Shown: positions 1 through 8,504 of the stretch, piece by piece
How the letters are laid out: every line of letters begins with the position of its first letter
Position numbering within the stretch: position 1 is the stretch's first letter
Source of the DNA: an uncultured Flavobacteriaceae bacterium
GTDB taxonomy: Bacteria > Bacteroidota > Bacteroidia > Flavobacteriales > Flavobacteriaceae
DNA length: 64,000 bases
Direction: 5' to 3'
Assembly: GCA_947500585.1 (NCBI GenBank)
Contig: CANMSN010000005.1
Coordinates: 1 to 64,000, forward strand
Position numbers and translations under genes: made by a program
The notes under the pieces: model-generated
Database searches by the model: none
What the model saw: the letters and a program-made list of their open reading frames with translations, nothing else
What the model was told of the DNA's origin: nothing

Positions 1-84
1 CTAAACTCTAAACTCTAAACTCTAAACTCTAAACTCTAAACTCTAAACTCTAAACTCTAAACTCTAAACTCTAAACTCTAAACT
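1..84. repeat. Tandem heptamer array (CTAAACT)12
   Basis: Twelve perfect head-to-tail copies of the 7-mer CTAAACT occupy the first 84 bases. The array probably continues to the left of the window. It lies downstream of the TroA-like gene, which is transcribed toward it. It has no spacers, so it is not a CRISPR. Copy number in such arrays is prone to slippage and to assembly collapse. Confidence 0.95.
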
Positions 85-105
85 TATTAAAGGAAGAGTA
101 GAGTT

Positions 106-132
106 CCCCTCCTTCGGGGAGGTTAGTAGGGG
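106..132. repeat. GC-rich imperfect inverted repeat
   Basis: CCCCTCC and GGGGAGG flank a TTC loop, and a further AGGGG follows, in an otherwise AT-rich region. It lies just past the stop of the TroA-like gene. It could form a hairpin acting as a 3' end or be a dispersed intergenic repeat. Only one copy is seen in this window. Confidence 0.55.
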
Positions 133-139
133 CTTTTCT

Positions 140-1045
140 TTACTTCAATGCATTTACAATTGTATTTACATTATATTCAAACATGCCAATGTAAGTGCCT
201 TCAATAGTGTCAGCATTTCCCAATGCATCTGAATAAAGTGTTCCGCCAATAGTTACATTATGATTTTTTGATTTTACTGCTGCTTGCAATGCTTCAATGG
301 TGCGCTTAGGAACCGAACTTTCTATAAAAATAGCTTTTACATTGTTTTCAATAATAAAAGCTGCTAACTTTTGTACATCTTGAACACCGGCTTCAGTAGC
401 TGTTGAAAGCCCTTGTAAACCAACAACTTCAAAGTCGAATGCTTTTCCAAAGTAATTAAAAGCATCATGAGCTGTTACTAAAATGCGTTGTCCTTTTGGA
501 AGTTTACTAATTGTAGATTCTAACTTGTTTTTAAGAGCTTCTAGCTGTTTTAAATAGGTTGCTCCATTTGCTTCAAAAGTTGTTTTGTGTTCTGGAATGG
601 CTTCGGAAAGTGTTTTAACTACAAACTGCGTAGCTTGTTTCCAATACTCTATATTAAACCAAATATGCGGGTCGTAATTTGAAGCAAAATATTCGGAGCC
701 AATCAACGTGTTTTTGTCTAAAGCATCAGCAATGGCAATGGTTTTTTTGTTTTTCATTTTCTCGAAAACTTCAACTAGTTTTCCTTCTAAATGTAAACCG
801 TTGTAAAAAATAATATCAGCGTTTGATAGTTTTGTTACATCACCTTCACTGGCTTTGTATAAATGCGGATCGACACCACTTCCCATTAAACCTTGAAGGT
901 TAATTAAATCGCCACCAATGTTTTTAACCAAATCAGAAATCATTGTAGTTGTAGTTACCACATTGAGTTTGCCGTTTTCTTTTTTATCGCTTTTACAGCT
1001 AGAAAAGAAAGTTATTAAAAGTATTATTATGATTTGTTTTTTCAT
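140..1045 (-). CDS. Metal ABC transporter substrate-binding lipoprotein (TroA/ZnuA family)
   Basis: A 301-residue periplasmic metal-binding lipoprotein. The N-terminus is a lipoprotein signal with the lipobox SSC at Cys17. The cluster A-9 fold is supported by the expected metal ligands: His61 (in VDPHLY), His127 (in DPHIWFN), His193 (in TAHDAF) and Asp273 (in LYSDALG). There is no long His-rich loop of the kind typical of ZnuA. This, with a DtxR/MntR-type regulator two genes upstream, makes manganese the more likely substrate, although zinc cannot be excluded. The start overlaps the preceding outer-membrane-protein gene by 4 bases, indicating a three-gene transcript regulator-OMP-binding protein. 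The ATPase and permease partners are not in the window; after the stop there is only a repeat array. Confidence 0.88.
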   Translation of the reverse strand: MKKQIIIILLITFFSSCKSDKKENGKLNVVTTTTMISDLVKNIGGDLINLQGLMGSGVDPHLYKASEGDVTKLSNADIIFYNGLHLEGKLVEVFEKMKNKKTIAIADALDKNTLIGSEYFASNYDPHIWFNIEYWKQATQFVVKTLSEAIPEHKTTFEANGATYLKQLEALKNKLESTISKLPKGQRILVTAHDAFNYFGKAFDFEVVGLQGLSTATEAGVQDVQKLAAFIIENNVKAIFIESSVPKRTIEALQAAVKSKNHNVTIGGTLYSDALGNADTIEGTYIGMFEYNVNTIVNALK

Positions 1046-1851
1046 TTATTTCTATTTTTTATTCTATAACTAAATCCTGCACCGAGCAATACATCTTGAC
1101 CTTCAGTAATACTTGTGCCGAAATAGGCATCCAGTTGTAAATCGTTAGATACTAAATACGTTAATCCTGCATCCCAATAATGGTTTGCAGAACTGTCTTC
1201 AGGGAGATCGCCATATAACTCTGCATACATGCCGAATTTATCGGTTATGCTGTAACCGTATGCAACGGTGTAAATGGCTGCAGCTTCGGGAGAATCATCG
1301 CCCCATTGTGCTCCAATATTGTAACCAATACTAGATTTTTCGCTTAATGTGTGCGATAAAGACAGCCTAAAATCGATACCAGTATATTCTGGTCTGTAAT
1401 CTGCTGAGGCACTAAAAACTGGAAACACATGTCCAATGATTGCTATTTCTGGCATAGCTCCATGTTCTTCGGCAATATCTATTTTTATACCTAATAATAA
1501 TGGCGAAAGTCCACTCGTAACATCGTTTAGTTTATTACCGTTTACTTTTGTAACGCCTTCAACAAAATCCCAGCCTAATCGTAGTTCTAAATTGTCTAGA
1601 ATACCATAACGAATTAACATGGTATTGAAGGTGTAATTTTCAGATTGGGTATTATTTGCTTCAAAAGTTTCGTATAAACCGCCCGTTTCAAATTGAAGTA
1701 CGCCTTTGCCAACGGTTGATGATGCCTCGGTGGCATCTGGTCTGTCTGTTACTAATGCATCAAAACTTTTATCGTCTTCTTGAGAAAATATAGAAACAGT
1801 TGTTGTAAAAAATAATACAGTTGTAATAAATTTAATCTTGCTCATTAACAT
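1042..1851 (-). CDS. Outer-membrane transporter-like protein (phenol MetA degradation-type family)
   Basis: 269 residues with a Sec signal peptide (cleavage near VSIFSQ). The mature start, TDRPDATEASSTVGKG, is the hallmark of the putative MetA-pathway family (PF13557-like). This is followed by alternating amphipathic strands with aromatic ends, typical of a beta-barrel in the outer membrane. The family's biochemical role is not established. Here the gene sits between a DtxR-type regulator (20-base overlap with its 3' end) and a metal-binding lipoprotein (4-base overlap), so passage of metal ions across the outer membrane is a reasonable inference. Met3 (position 1845) is an equally plausible start. 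Confidence 0.7.
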   Translation of the reverse strand: MLMSKIKFITTVLFFTTTVSIFSQEDDKSFDALVTDRPDATEASSTVGKGVLQFETGGLYETFEANNTQSENYTFNTMLIRYGILDNLELRLGWDFVEGVTKVNGNKLNDVTSGLSPLLLGIKIDIAEEHGAMPEIAIIGHVFPVFSASADYRPEYTGIDFRLSLSHTLSEKSSIGYNIGAQWGDDSPEAAAIYTVAYGYSITDKFGMYAELYGDLPEDSSANHYWDAGLTYLVSNDLQLDAYFGTSITEGQDVLLGAGFSYRIKNRNK

Positions 1852-2491
1852 ATATTATTGATGTGAAATCTTCATTTAGAACAATGGTGTTATTGTTTAT
1901 TAGAATTTGTGTCATTTTGTTTTTACTAAATTGTTTTGACACTAAAACAGTATTTCCATATTTTAAACCATGATGCGCGCAAAAGTCAAAAAACTCTTTG
2001 TCATCGCTCATCAACCTTGAAATGATGTATGTTTTACCTTCATCTGTATTTGATAATGCTATTGAAGTATCCTTAGTTGTTATCTCACCATCAGCATTTG
2101 GAATAGGGTCTCCATGAGGATCAAATTTAGGATTGCCAAGAAACTCACTTATTTTATTAGCTAATAAATCTGATGTTTGATGTTCCAATAATTCGGCTTC
2201 TCGATGAATATCGTGCAACGACATATCAAACATTTTAAATAACAAAGCTTCCCATAGGCGGTGTTTTCTAACCACATTAAGTGCCATTTTGGTGCCTTTA
2301 TTGGTAAGTTTTAATTCTTGATATTTTTCGTAATGCAATAAATCTTTTGTTGCTAATTTTTTAGCCATATCTGTGGCTGCAGCATTAGAAATACCAAGTT
2401 CTTTGGCAATGTTACCTGGTTTGGTATCATTATTATCACGCTTTCCGTTTTTGTAAATGGCTTTTACAAAATTTTCAATAGCTACAGACAT
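1832..2491 (-). CDS. Metal-dependent transcriptional regulator, DtxR/MntR family
   Basis: 219 residues. The N-terminal winged helix (about 1-65, including NAAATDMAKKLATKDLL) and the dimerisation region with metal ligands (RKHRLWEALLF, HDIHREAELLEH) match iron/manganese-dependent repressors. The C-terminal 70 residues resemble the SH3/FeoA-like domain. It heads the operon that continues into the outer-membrane protein and TroA-like genes. The promoter carries a palindrome over the predicted transcription start, suggesting metal-dependent autoregulation. The linked binding protein points to manganese, but iron sensing is not excluded. Confidence 0.9.
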   Translation of the reverse strand: MSVAIENFVKAIYKNGKRDNNDTKPGNIAKELGISNAAATDMAKKLATKDLLHYEKYQELKLTNKGTKMALNVVRKHRLWEALLFKMFDMSLHDIHREAELLEHQTSDLLANKISEFLGNPKFDPHGDPIPNADGEITTKDTSIALSNTDEGKTYIISRLMSDDKEFFDFCAHHGLKYGNTVLVSKQFSKNKMTQILINNNTIVLNEDFTSIIYVNEQD

Positions 2492-2511
2492 TTGTATTGC
2501 TTTAAAATATT

Positions 2512-2542
2512 TTTAAGTAAGCTTAAATATTTTTCAAATATA
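2512..2542 (-). promoter_or_regulatory. Promoter and palindromic operator of the DtxR/MntR operon
   Basis: On the minus strand TATATTTG (2535-2542) matches the Bacteroidota -7 consensus TAnnTTTG. About seven bases downstream begins the exact inverted repeat TTTAAG-TAAG-CTTAAA (2512-2527), so the palindrome covers the expected transcription start. That position suits a repressor site, and the linked regulator is the obvious candidate. Confidence 0.6.
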
Positions 2543-2550
2543 ACTAAAAA

Positions 2551-2592
2551 AATAAGAAATCCAATTTCAAATTTGAAATTGGATTTCTTATT
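2551..2592. terminator. 42-bp perfect palindrome, likely bidirectional terminator
   Basis: A perfect palindrome of 42 bases centred on AT at 2571-2572 (arms AATAAGAAATCCAATTTCAA and its complement). It follows the stop of the DUF1080 gene by about 40 bases on the minus strand and lies just upstream of the regulator promoter. It therefore separates the two transcription units. Confidence 0.75.
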
Positions 2593-2629
2593 TTAAGTTT
2601 AGTACTAAAGCTTTGAAGTTTAGTCTTTT

Positions 2630-3514
2630 TTAAGACTTAAACCTCACTTCTTTTCTAATAAATTTAGGAAACTTTTTAATTGGCGTTAAGGTAAGTTGCT
2701 TGTAATAACATTCTGCGGCTTCAGATTGAATTTGAATTTCTCCTTTATTTAATGTAGTGCCATCATGTTTTTTAGCATTTTCTACAACCATAACAATATG
2801 CCCGTTTACAATATGTACTGCATTATTTTCAAGCACATAAATTTCTAAATGATTCCATTCGCCATGAGGCGCATCATGTTCAGAAGCTGCATGTATATAT
2901 CCTTTACCAATTGAGTAAGCTTCAGAAGTTGGGTCGAATTTTTTTTCATCTTTAAAATCACCTCGAATGTCTGCAATAGGTGAGCCAACTTTTGGTTTGC
3001 CACTATTACCATCTAAGGGAATAAAATCGCCTAAATCATTTTCTTGTACTTGGTATTCTAAGCATGTTTTCCAAGTATTCCAAAAACGTCCATGCGCTCC
3101 ATAGCAATGGTAAAGTATGCCACTGTCTCTTTTTTTATCTATCCTTGGTTCCCACTTTTTATCACCCCATTTAAACATGACACTTAAATGATAGTTTTCA
3201 TATGATTCTTTTGATGATATACATCCAAAAATTTCACCAGTAATTTTTAAAACAGGTTCACCATTTTCTTCAATCATAGAAAACACGTTTTTTAGGTTGT
3301 TATTTAAACCTATTGGGTTTCCAGAATTTATTTTTTCAGATTGATAAGTGCCTTCTGGAAGATTAGTAACAGTTGGATGAGGAATACTTAACCAGATATC
3401 AAAATTGCTAAATTCTTTATCGAATAATTCAATTGATTTTTTATTTTTTTGAGCAAAAGAATATGTTATTACTAAAGTAAATAGAACAATAGATGTTTTT
3501 AATTTGTAATTCAT
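2630..3514 (-). CDS. Secreted DUF1080 protein (3-keto-disaccharide hydrolase-like)
   Basis: About 294 residues from the Met at 3514. An upstream in-frame Met at 3541 would add nine residues before a clear Sec signal ([22 protein letters not shown]), so the shorter start is preferred. The body has the concanavalin-like layout of DUF1080 (PF06439): FSNFDIWLS near the mature start, [52 protein letters not shown] and [22 protein letters not shown]. Members act in periplasmic sugar metabolism, for example on 3-keto-glycosides, but the substrate here is unknown. It is a single gene ending at the 42-bp palindrome. Confidence 0.8.
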   Translation of the reverse strand: MNYKLKTSIVLFTLVITYSFAQKNKKSIELFDKEFSNFDIWLSIPHPTVTNLPEGTYQSEKINSGNPIGLNNNLKNVFSMIEENGEPVLKITGEIFGCISSKESYENYHLSVMFKWGDKKWEPRIDKKRDSGILYHCYGAHGRFWNTWKTCLEYQVQENDLGDFIPLDGNSGKPKVGSPIADIRGDFKDEKKFDPTSEAYSIGKGYIHAASEHDAPHGEWNHLEIYVLENNAVHIVNGHIVMVVENAKKHDGTTLNKGEIQIQSEAAECYYKQLTLTPIKKFPKFIRKEVRFKS

Positions 3515-3622
3515 TCTGAAGGTTTTTGTTGACGAACTCAAATTTAGTCAAAACAATTGGAGCTTCTATCTAAATGAAATATCAACTCTATCAATTATCA
3601 TTAAAAGTGTATAAGACATGGT

Positions 3623-3757
3623 TCAATGACATCCACAACCATCATCTCCACAAGCTTTTTTGGATGACGTTTTTTTCCAGAAGAATTTCTTAGCTATAAA
3701 TAAAATAGCAAAAGCCATGGCTATGAAAACTAATATATTTTGGATAATGGTGTTCAT
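3623..3757 (-). CDS. FeoB-associated Cys-rich membrane protein
   Basis: A 44-residue protein, short enough to be missed by many gene callers. It begins MNTIIQNILVFIAMAFAILF, one transmembrane helix, followed by a lysine-rich turn and the C-terminal cluster CGDDGCGCH with three cysteines and a terminal His. This is the pattern of the small Cys-rich proteins encoded after feoB. Its ATG lies one base after the feoB stop, so it is the last gene of feoA-feoB-(this gene). A role in assembly of the ferrous iron transporter or in metal handling is inferred from position only. Confidence 0.85.
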   Translation of the reverse strand: MNTIIQNILVFIAMAFAILFIAKKFFWKKTSSKKACGDDGCGCH

Positions 3758-3758
3758 T

Positions 3759-5858
3759 TTATTTCAAAAATTGAAATGCAATTAATGCTGTAATATATGC
3801 AATTGCCGTCATAATTACTAATTGTAAAGTTGGCCATTTCCAACTATTTGTTTCCTTTTTTACGATAGCCAAAGTACTCATACATTGCATAGCAAAAGCA
3901 TAAAATAATAATAATGAAATTCCTGAAGCAAACGTAAATAATGGCCCACCTAAAATAGGGTTTACCTCGCCAGCCATTCTATTTTTTATAGTGTCTTCAT
4001 CATCGTTTCCAACGCTATAAATAGTTGCTAAGGTGCCAACAAAAACTTCTCTAGCAGCAAAACTACTTACAATGGCAATGCCTATTTTCCAATCGTAACC
4101 TAATGGTCTAATGGCTGGTTCAATAGCACGCCCTGTAATGCCAATAAATGAATGTTCTAATTTATGAGATGCTATTTTTTGCTGCAATTCTTCTTCAGTT
4201 AAATTCTCTGAACTATTTGCTATCGTTACAATGTTTTCTGCATCATTAAACTCGTCGCCAGGGCCATAAGATGCTAAAAACCATAACACAATAGATATTG
4301 CTAAAATGATTTTTCCAGCGCCAAATACAAACGATTTTGTTTTTTCAATAACTGTTAAAACCACATTTTTAAAAAGCGGTAATTTGTAATTTGGCATTTC
4401 TACCACAAAAAACGTTTTGCTTTTTATTTTAAGTATTTTATTTAGAAGATAAGCTGAAAAAACTGCTGTTCCAAATCCAATTAAATATAAAAGCATAAGT
4501 GTAAGTGCCTGATAGCTTAAACCCAAAACTCGACCTTCAGGAATTACTAATGCAATAATTATTAAGTAAACAGGAAGTCTTGCAGAACAAGTAGTAAAGG
4601 GTGTTACTAAAATGGTAATTAAACGTTCTTTCCAACTCTCAATATTTCGAGTTGCCATAATAGCGGGTATAGCACATGCGGTTCCAGAAATAAGTGGCAC
4701 AACACTTTTTCCGCTTAGTCCAAAACGGCGCATAATTCTATCCATTAAAAACACCACACGACTCATATAGCCACTTTCTTCAAGAATGGCAATAAAAAGA
4801 AATAAAAAGGCTATTTGAGGAATAAAAATAACAATACCACCAAGCCCTGGAATAATACCTTCTGCTAATAAATTTGTAAAAGCACCTTTAGGAAGCATGT
4901 CTTTTGTCCATTCACTTAAAGAAGCAAAAATACCATCGATAAAGTCCATTGGAACACTAGACCAATCATAAATAGCTTGAAATATAGTAAGCAAAATAAT
5001 TACAAAAATAAGATAGCCCCAAACCTTATGTGTTAAAACCCGATCAAGTTTAGTTCGTAAATCTTTGGCTTGAGACACATCAATAGTTTGTCCTTTTTTA
5101 AGTACATTATTTATAAACTGATACCGTTTTATCGTTTCTTTTTGCTGCAATCGCTTTAAATCGGCCTTGCTTTTTGTTTTAAAATTAGCGACTGCTTCAA
5201 TTTCATTTCTGGTCGTTTTTCCAAAATTCACATCTTGGGTTATAACTAACCAAAGTTTATATAGTAGTTGATTTGGAAACGCTTTACGAAGGCTATCAAA
5301 GTATTCTGTATCAATTTCTGAAGCATTTAAGCAAGGTGTAATCGATAAATCTTTAAAATTAGTAATTAGGCTTTTTAAATAGTCAATACCCTCATTTTTG
5401 CGAGTACTTATTAAGGCTATTTTTGTTTGAAGTTGTTCTTCAAGATATTCAATATCTAATGAAATTCCCTTATAACGCATTCTATCAGCCATATTAATAA
5501 CTAATAAAGTGGGGATTTCTAAATCTTTAATTTGTGTAAAAAGAAGTAAGTTTCGTTTTAAGTTTTCAACATCGCTAACTACTACCGCTATATCTGGGAA
5601 ATCTTTATCGTTTTTATTTAGAAGTAATTCTATAACAACGTTTTCATCAAGAGATGATGCGTTTAAGCTATAAGTACCAGGTAAATCAATAATATGTGCT
5701 TTTACACCTCTAGGTAGTTTGCAGATGCCCTCTTTTTTTTCAACCGTTATACCAGGATAATTACCAACCTTTTGGTTTAAACCTGTTAAAGCATTAAAAA
5801 CCGAGGTTTTTCCAGTATTTGGATTGCCAATTAAAGCAACATTAATTTGCTTACTCAT
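3759..5858 (-). CDS. feoB: Ferrous iron transport protein B
   Basis: 699 residues, full length for the family. The N-terminal G domain shows the P-loop GNPNTGKTS (11-19), DLPG (58-61) and NMAD near residue 123. The C-terminal half holds the membrane core with two Gate-type repeats, including GGIVIFIPQIAFLFLFIAILEES and the matching ISGTACAIPAIMATR region with its conserved Cys. It imports Fe2+ across the inner membrane. The start overlaps the end of feoA by 8 bases, implying coupled translation, and a Cys-rich accessory gene follows directly. Confidence 0.97.
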   Translation of the reverse strand: MSKQINVALIGNPNTGKTSVFNALTGLNQKVGNYPGITVEKKEGICKLPRGVKAHIIDLPGTYSLNASSLDENVVIELLLNKNDKDFPDIAVVVSDVENLKRNLLLFTQIKDLEIPTLLVINMADRMRYKGISLDIEYLEEQLQTKIALISTRKNEGIDYLKSLITNFKDLSITPCLNASEIDTEYFDSLRKAFPNQLLYKLWLVITQDVNFGKTTRNEIEAVANFKTKSKADLKRLQQKETIKRYQFINNVLKKGQTIDVSQAKDLRTKLDRVLTHKVWGYLIFVIILLTIFQAIYDWSSVPMDFIDGIFASLSEWTKDMLPKGAFTNLLAEGIIPGLGGIVIFIPQIAFLFLFIAILEESGYMSRVVFLMDRIMRRFGLSGKSVVPLISGTACAIPAIMATRNIESWKERLITILVTPFTTCSARLPVYLIIIALVIPEGRVLGLSYQALTLMLLYLIGFGTAVFSAYLLNKILKIKSKTFFVVEMPNYKLPLFKNVVLTVIEKTKSFVFGAGKIILAISIVLWFLASYGPGDEFNDAENIVTIANSSENLTEEELQQKIASHKLEHSFIGITGRAIEPAIRPLGYDWKIGIAIVSSFAAREVFVGTLATIYSVGNDDEDTIKNRMAGEVNPILGGPLFTFASGISLLLFYAFAMQCMSTLAIVKKETNSWKWPTLQLVIMTAIAYITALIAFQFLK

Positions 5859-6087
5859 GCGTTACTTTTTCAATTAAAATATGAGAAGCTGTTTCTTTTC
5901 TTATTGCTAAATGCGATCCATTAATGTTTAAATACATAGGATCAGCAAAAGGAGCTACTTGTACAAGTTCTACAGAATTACCAGGTAAGCAACCCATTTC
6001 CAGTAGTTTTAAAGGAATATGAATTGATGAAACATCAGTTATAACAGCATGTTCCCCTCGTTTTAAATGTGCTAAAGTGTCTTGCAA
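5851..6087 (-). CDS. feoA: Ferrous iron transport protein A
   Basis: 78 residues, a single SH3-like FeoA domain (TLAHLKRGEHAVITDV ... LLEMGCLPGNSVELVQVAPF). It is the small cytosolic partner of FeoB. The only start that preserves the domain is a TTG at 6087: the next upstream in-frame codons run into TAA, and the first internal Met falls inside the domain. A promoter lies 27 bases upstream, so the leader is very short. Confidence 0.93.
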   Translation of the reverse strand: MQDTLAHLKRGEHAVITDVSSIHIPLKLLEMGCLPGNSVELVQVAPFADPMYLNINGSHLAIRKETASHILIEKVTHE

Positions 6088-6113
6088 GCTTATTTAGATT
6101 GATTTTAAAGAAG

Positions 6114-6144
6114 CAAAAATAAGGTAAAATATTAGTGTAAAAAA
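6114..6144 (-). promoter_or_regulatory. Promoter of the feoAB operon
   Basis: On the minus strand TATTTTTG (6114-6121) fits TAnnTTTG. After exactly 19 bases upstream comes a T run (6141-6144) in the place of the TTTG -33 element. The expected transcript starts about 20 bases before the TTG codon of feoA. Confidence 0.5.
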
Positions 6145-6159
6145 ATTGTTAACAGAAAA

Positions 6160-6831
6160 CTATTTGTTGTATTCTTTTTTTAGGTGCTCTATATCGTTTA
6201 ATAAAGAATCTATTGCGGTTGCACTAATACCGTTATAAATACCCCTAATACGTTTTTCTTTATCAATTAAAGCAAAGTTTTCTGTATGAATCATGCCATA
6301 GTTGTTTTCAGGATCATCTTCAACAACTAAATAAGATTTTCTTGCTAAATTATAAATTTGTTTACGGTCGCCAGTTACTAAATTCCACTTATTATCCTTA
6401 ACTCCTTTTAATTTTGCATAACGTTTTAATTGTGCAACTGAATCAATTTCTGGAGTCACAGAATGCGAGAGGAGCATCACATCGTCATCATTTAAAATTT
6501 GGTTTTGAATTCTCACCATTTGGTCTGTCATTATTGGACAAATACTTTGACAGGTTGTAAAAAAGAAATCTGTTACATAAATTTTATTTGTATAGTTTTT
6601 TTGTGAAATAGTATCGCCATTTTGATTTAACAAACTAAAATCAGCTACAGTATGGTATTTTTTAACATGTTGTATTGTGCTATCTACTAATTTTGGTTCA
6701 AAATTTACGGGCTGTAAAACAGGAAGTGGTTGGTAAACATTTAGCGTATTATATATTAAAGTCATAATTATTATTGAAATAACTCCAAATACAAGAGCAA
6801 ACCATTTATAATCTTTAAAAAATGACAACAT
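6160..6831 (-). CDS. SCO1/SenC family protein
   Basis: 223 residues. One N-terminal transmembrane anchor (about 10-30) is followed by a thioredoxin-like domain facing the periplasm. The copper-binding signature CQSIC (Cys94, Cys98) and the distal His182 (in MIHTENF) are all present. SCO proteins deliver copper to the CuA site of cytochrome oxidase or act as thiol-disulfide reductants. No oxidase genes are visible next to it. The gene ends just before the feo promoter and is transcribed toward it. Confidence 0.92.
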   Translation of the reverse strand: MLSFFKDYKWFALVFGVISIIIMTLIYNTLNVYQPLPVLQPVNFEPKLVDSTIQHVKKYHTVADFSLLNQNGDTISQKNYTNKIYVTDFFFTTCQSICPIMTDQMVRIQNQILNDDDVMLLSHSVTPEIDSVAQLKRYAKLKGVKDNKWNLVTGDRKQIYNLARKSYLVVEDDPENNYGMIHTENFALIDKEKRIRGIYNGISATAIDSLLNDIEHLKKEYNK

Positions 6832-6963
6832 ATATAAACTATGAAAAATAAATTTTCACAAAATTACAATGAAATTTATTCAATGTACGATTAATTGAAC
6901 CTTAAATTAGTGTTAAAACTAAGCTGGAAACTTAATTGTTTTTTTAAAGTTGGTTTAAAAGCT

Positions 6964-6971
6964 TACTTTTG
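6964..6971 (+). promoter_or_regulatory. -7 element upstream of rseP
   Basis: TACTTTTG matches TAnnTTTG and lies 29 bases before the rseP start codon. No clean -33 TTTG is seen at the standard spacing, so this is a partial match. Confidence 0.4.
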
Positions 6972-6999
6972 TCCGATTATAAAAATTTGCTGAAGTTAT

Positions 7000-8346
7000 A
7001 TGGAGTTTGTTATTAAAATATCTCAATTTTTACTGAGCCTTTCATTGCTAATTATTTTGCATGAATTAGGTCATTTTATACCTGCAAAAGCATTTAAAAC
7101 GCGTGTTGAAAAGTTTTATTTATTTTTTGATGTAAAGTTTTCATTGTTTAAAAAGAAAATTGGTGATACCGTTTATGGTATTGGCTGGTTGCCTTTAGGT
7201 GGCTATGTTAAAATATCAGGAATGATTGATGAAAGTATGGATACCGAGCAAATGGCACAAGAGCCACAACCTTGGGAGTTTCGTTCTAAACCTACATGGC
7301 AACGTTTAATTATTATGTTGGGTGGAGTAACGGTTAATTTTCTATTAGCTATATTTATTTACATAGGGATGAGTTATTTTTACGGTGACAGGTTTTTGCC
7401 TAATGAAAATATTAAAGACGGACTTTTAATAGAAAACACAGTAGCTAATAAGGCAGGGCTTTTAACAGGAGATAAAGTTATTGCGGTTGATGGTGAAAAG
7501 ATTGAAAATTACTCAGAAATATCTGAGAAAGTTTTGTTTGGAAAAGAGATAACTATAGAAAGAGATGGTCAACAGTCAACTATTACATTTCCAGAAGATT
7601 TCTTATCTCAATTAATAGATTCAAAAGAAAAAGGATTTATTAAACTTAGAGAACCTTTTATAATTGTTGAAGTGCCAGATAGCTCGTTTAACAAATTAAG
7701 TGGTATTAAAGAAGGAGATATTATAGTTGGATTAAATGATCATAGAGGTAAATATGCTGATGAAATTAAACTTGGATTAGAAAAATTTAAAGGACAGAAC
7801 GTATCTGCTACAGTTATAAGAGATGAACAAGAAACAACCTTTCCGCTTCAAATTAGTGATGATGGTAAATTGGGTTTAGTTTATGCAGCGGCTTCTACAG
7901 CAAACACATTAGAGGCTTTAGGATATTATAAATATGACACTAAAAAATATGGCTTTTTTGAATCTTTTCCTGTTGGTCTTAAAAAAACAGGAGATAAGAT
8001 TTCATCTTACATAACGCAATTTAAAGCTATTTTTACACCAAGCACAGGAGCCTATAAAGGTGTTGGAGGTTTTAAAGCTATATATGACATATTTCCTAGC
8101 TTTTGGAGCTGGCAAGTATTTTGGAGTATTACAGCATTTTTATCTATTATGTTAGGCGTAATAAATTTATTGCCTATACCAGCTTTAGATGGAGGTCATG
8201 TCATGTTTTTACTATATGAAATGATTTCTGGAAGAAAGCCTGGAGACAAGTTTATGGAATATGCACAAATGGTTGGTTTCATTATATTAATGGCTTTAAT
8301 TTTATTTGCTAATGGTAACGATATTTATAAAGCCATTTTTGGGTAA
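7000..8346 (+). CDS. rseP: RIP metalloprotease RseP (site-2 protease)
   Basis: 448 residues, inner-membrane zinc protease of family M50B. The active-site motif HELGH (21-25) sits in the first transmembrane helix, and the second metal motif PIPALDGGH lies in a C-terminal helix. Two PDZ-like regions occupy the middle (around TVANKAGLLTGDKVIAVDG and SGIKEGDIIVGLND). It performs intramembrane cleavage of anti-sigma factors and cleared signal peptides. It is monocistronic here, with tRNA-Asn downstream under its own promoter. Confidence 0.96.
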   Translation: MEFVIKISQFLLSLSLLIILHELGHFIPAKAFKTRVEKFYLFFDVKFSLFKKKIGDTVYGIGWLPLGGYVKISGMIDESMDTEQMAQEPQPWEFRSKPTWQRLIIMLGGVTVNFLLAIFIYIGMSYFYGDRFLPNENIKDGLLIENTVANKAGLLTGDKVIAVDGEKIENYSEISEKVLFGKEITIERDGQQSTITFPEDFLSQLIDSKEKGFIKLREPFIIVEVPDSSFNKLSGIKEGDIIVGLNDHRGKYADEIKLGLEKFKGQNVSATVIRDEQETTFPLQISDDGKLGLVYAAASTANTLEALGYYKYDTKKYGFFESFPVGLKKTGDKISSYITQFKAIFTPSTGAYKGVGGFKAIYDIFPSFWSWQVFWSITAFLSIMLGVINLLPIPALDGGHVMFLLYEMISGRKPGDKFMEYAQMVGFIILMALILFANGNDIYKAIFG

Positions 8347-8363
8347 ATTTTTTGAAATTTATA

Positions 8364-8394
8364 TTTGTAGTAAATAAAAATATATATATATTTG
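8364..8394 (+). promoter_or_regulatory. Promoter of tRNA-Asn
   Basis: TTTG (8364-8367), exactly 19 bases, then TATATTTG (8387-8394): a perfect match to the Bacteroidota housekeeping promoter. The tRNA begins 26 bases after the -7 element. Confidence 0.85.
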
Positions 8395-8419
8395 CGCTCG
8401 CTAAAGCGAAAAAACACAT

Positions 8420-8493
8420 TCCTTCTTAGCTCAGTTGGTTAGAGCATCTGACTGTTAATCAGAGGGTCCTTGGTTCGAGCCCAAGAGAAGGAG
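8420..8493 (+). tRNA. tRNA-Asn (GTT)
   Basis: A 74-base cloverleaf. The acceptor TCCTTCT pairs with AGAAGGA (8486-8492) with discriminator G. The anticodon arm is TCTGA-CTGTTAA-TCAGA with anticodon GTT at 8454-8456, and the T loop is TTCGAGC. CCA is not encoded. Its 3' part is the insertion site of the integrative element to the right. The 48 bases from 8447 recur exactly at 28208, so insertion kept the tRNA intact. Confidence 0.97.
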
Positions 8494-8494
8494 C
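8447..8494 (+). repeat. Left attachment repeat (attL) of the integrative element
   Basis: 48 bases covering the anticodon arm through the 3' end of tRNA-Asn plus one base. They are identical to 28208-28255. Sequences diverge on both sides of the match. Together with an integrase next to the right copy this defines a 19.8-kb element. Confidence 0.95.
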
Positions 8495-8504
8495 ATAGTA
8501 AGAG

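Noticed and set aside
1-84. Possible CRISPR or telomere-like array
   Set aside because: The 7-bp units are contiguous with no spacers, and nearby genes are ordinary chromosomal transport genes.
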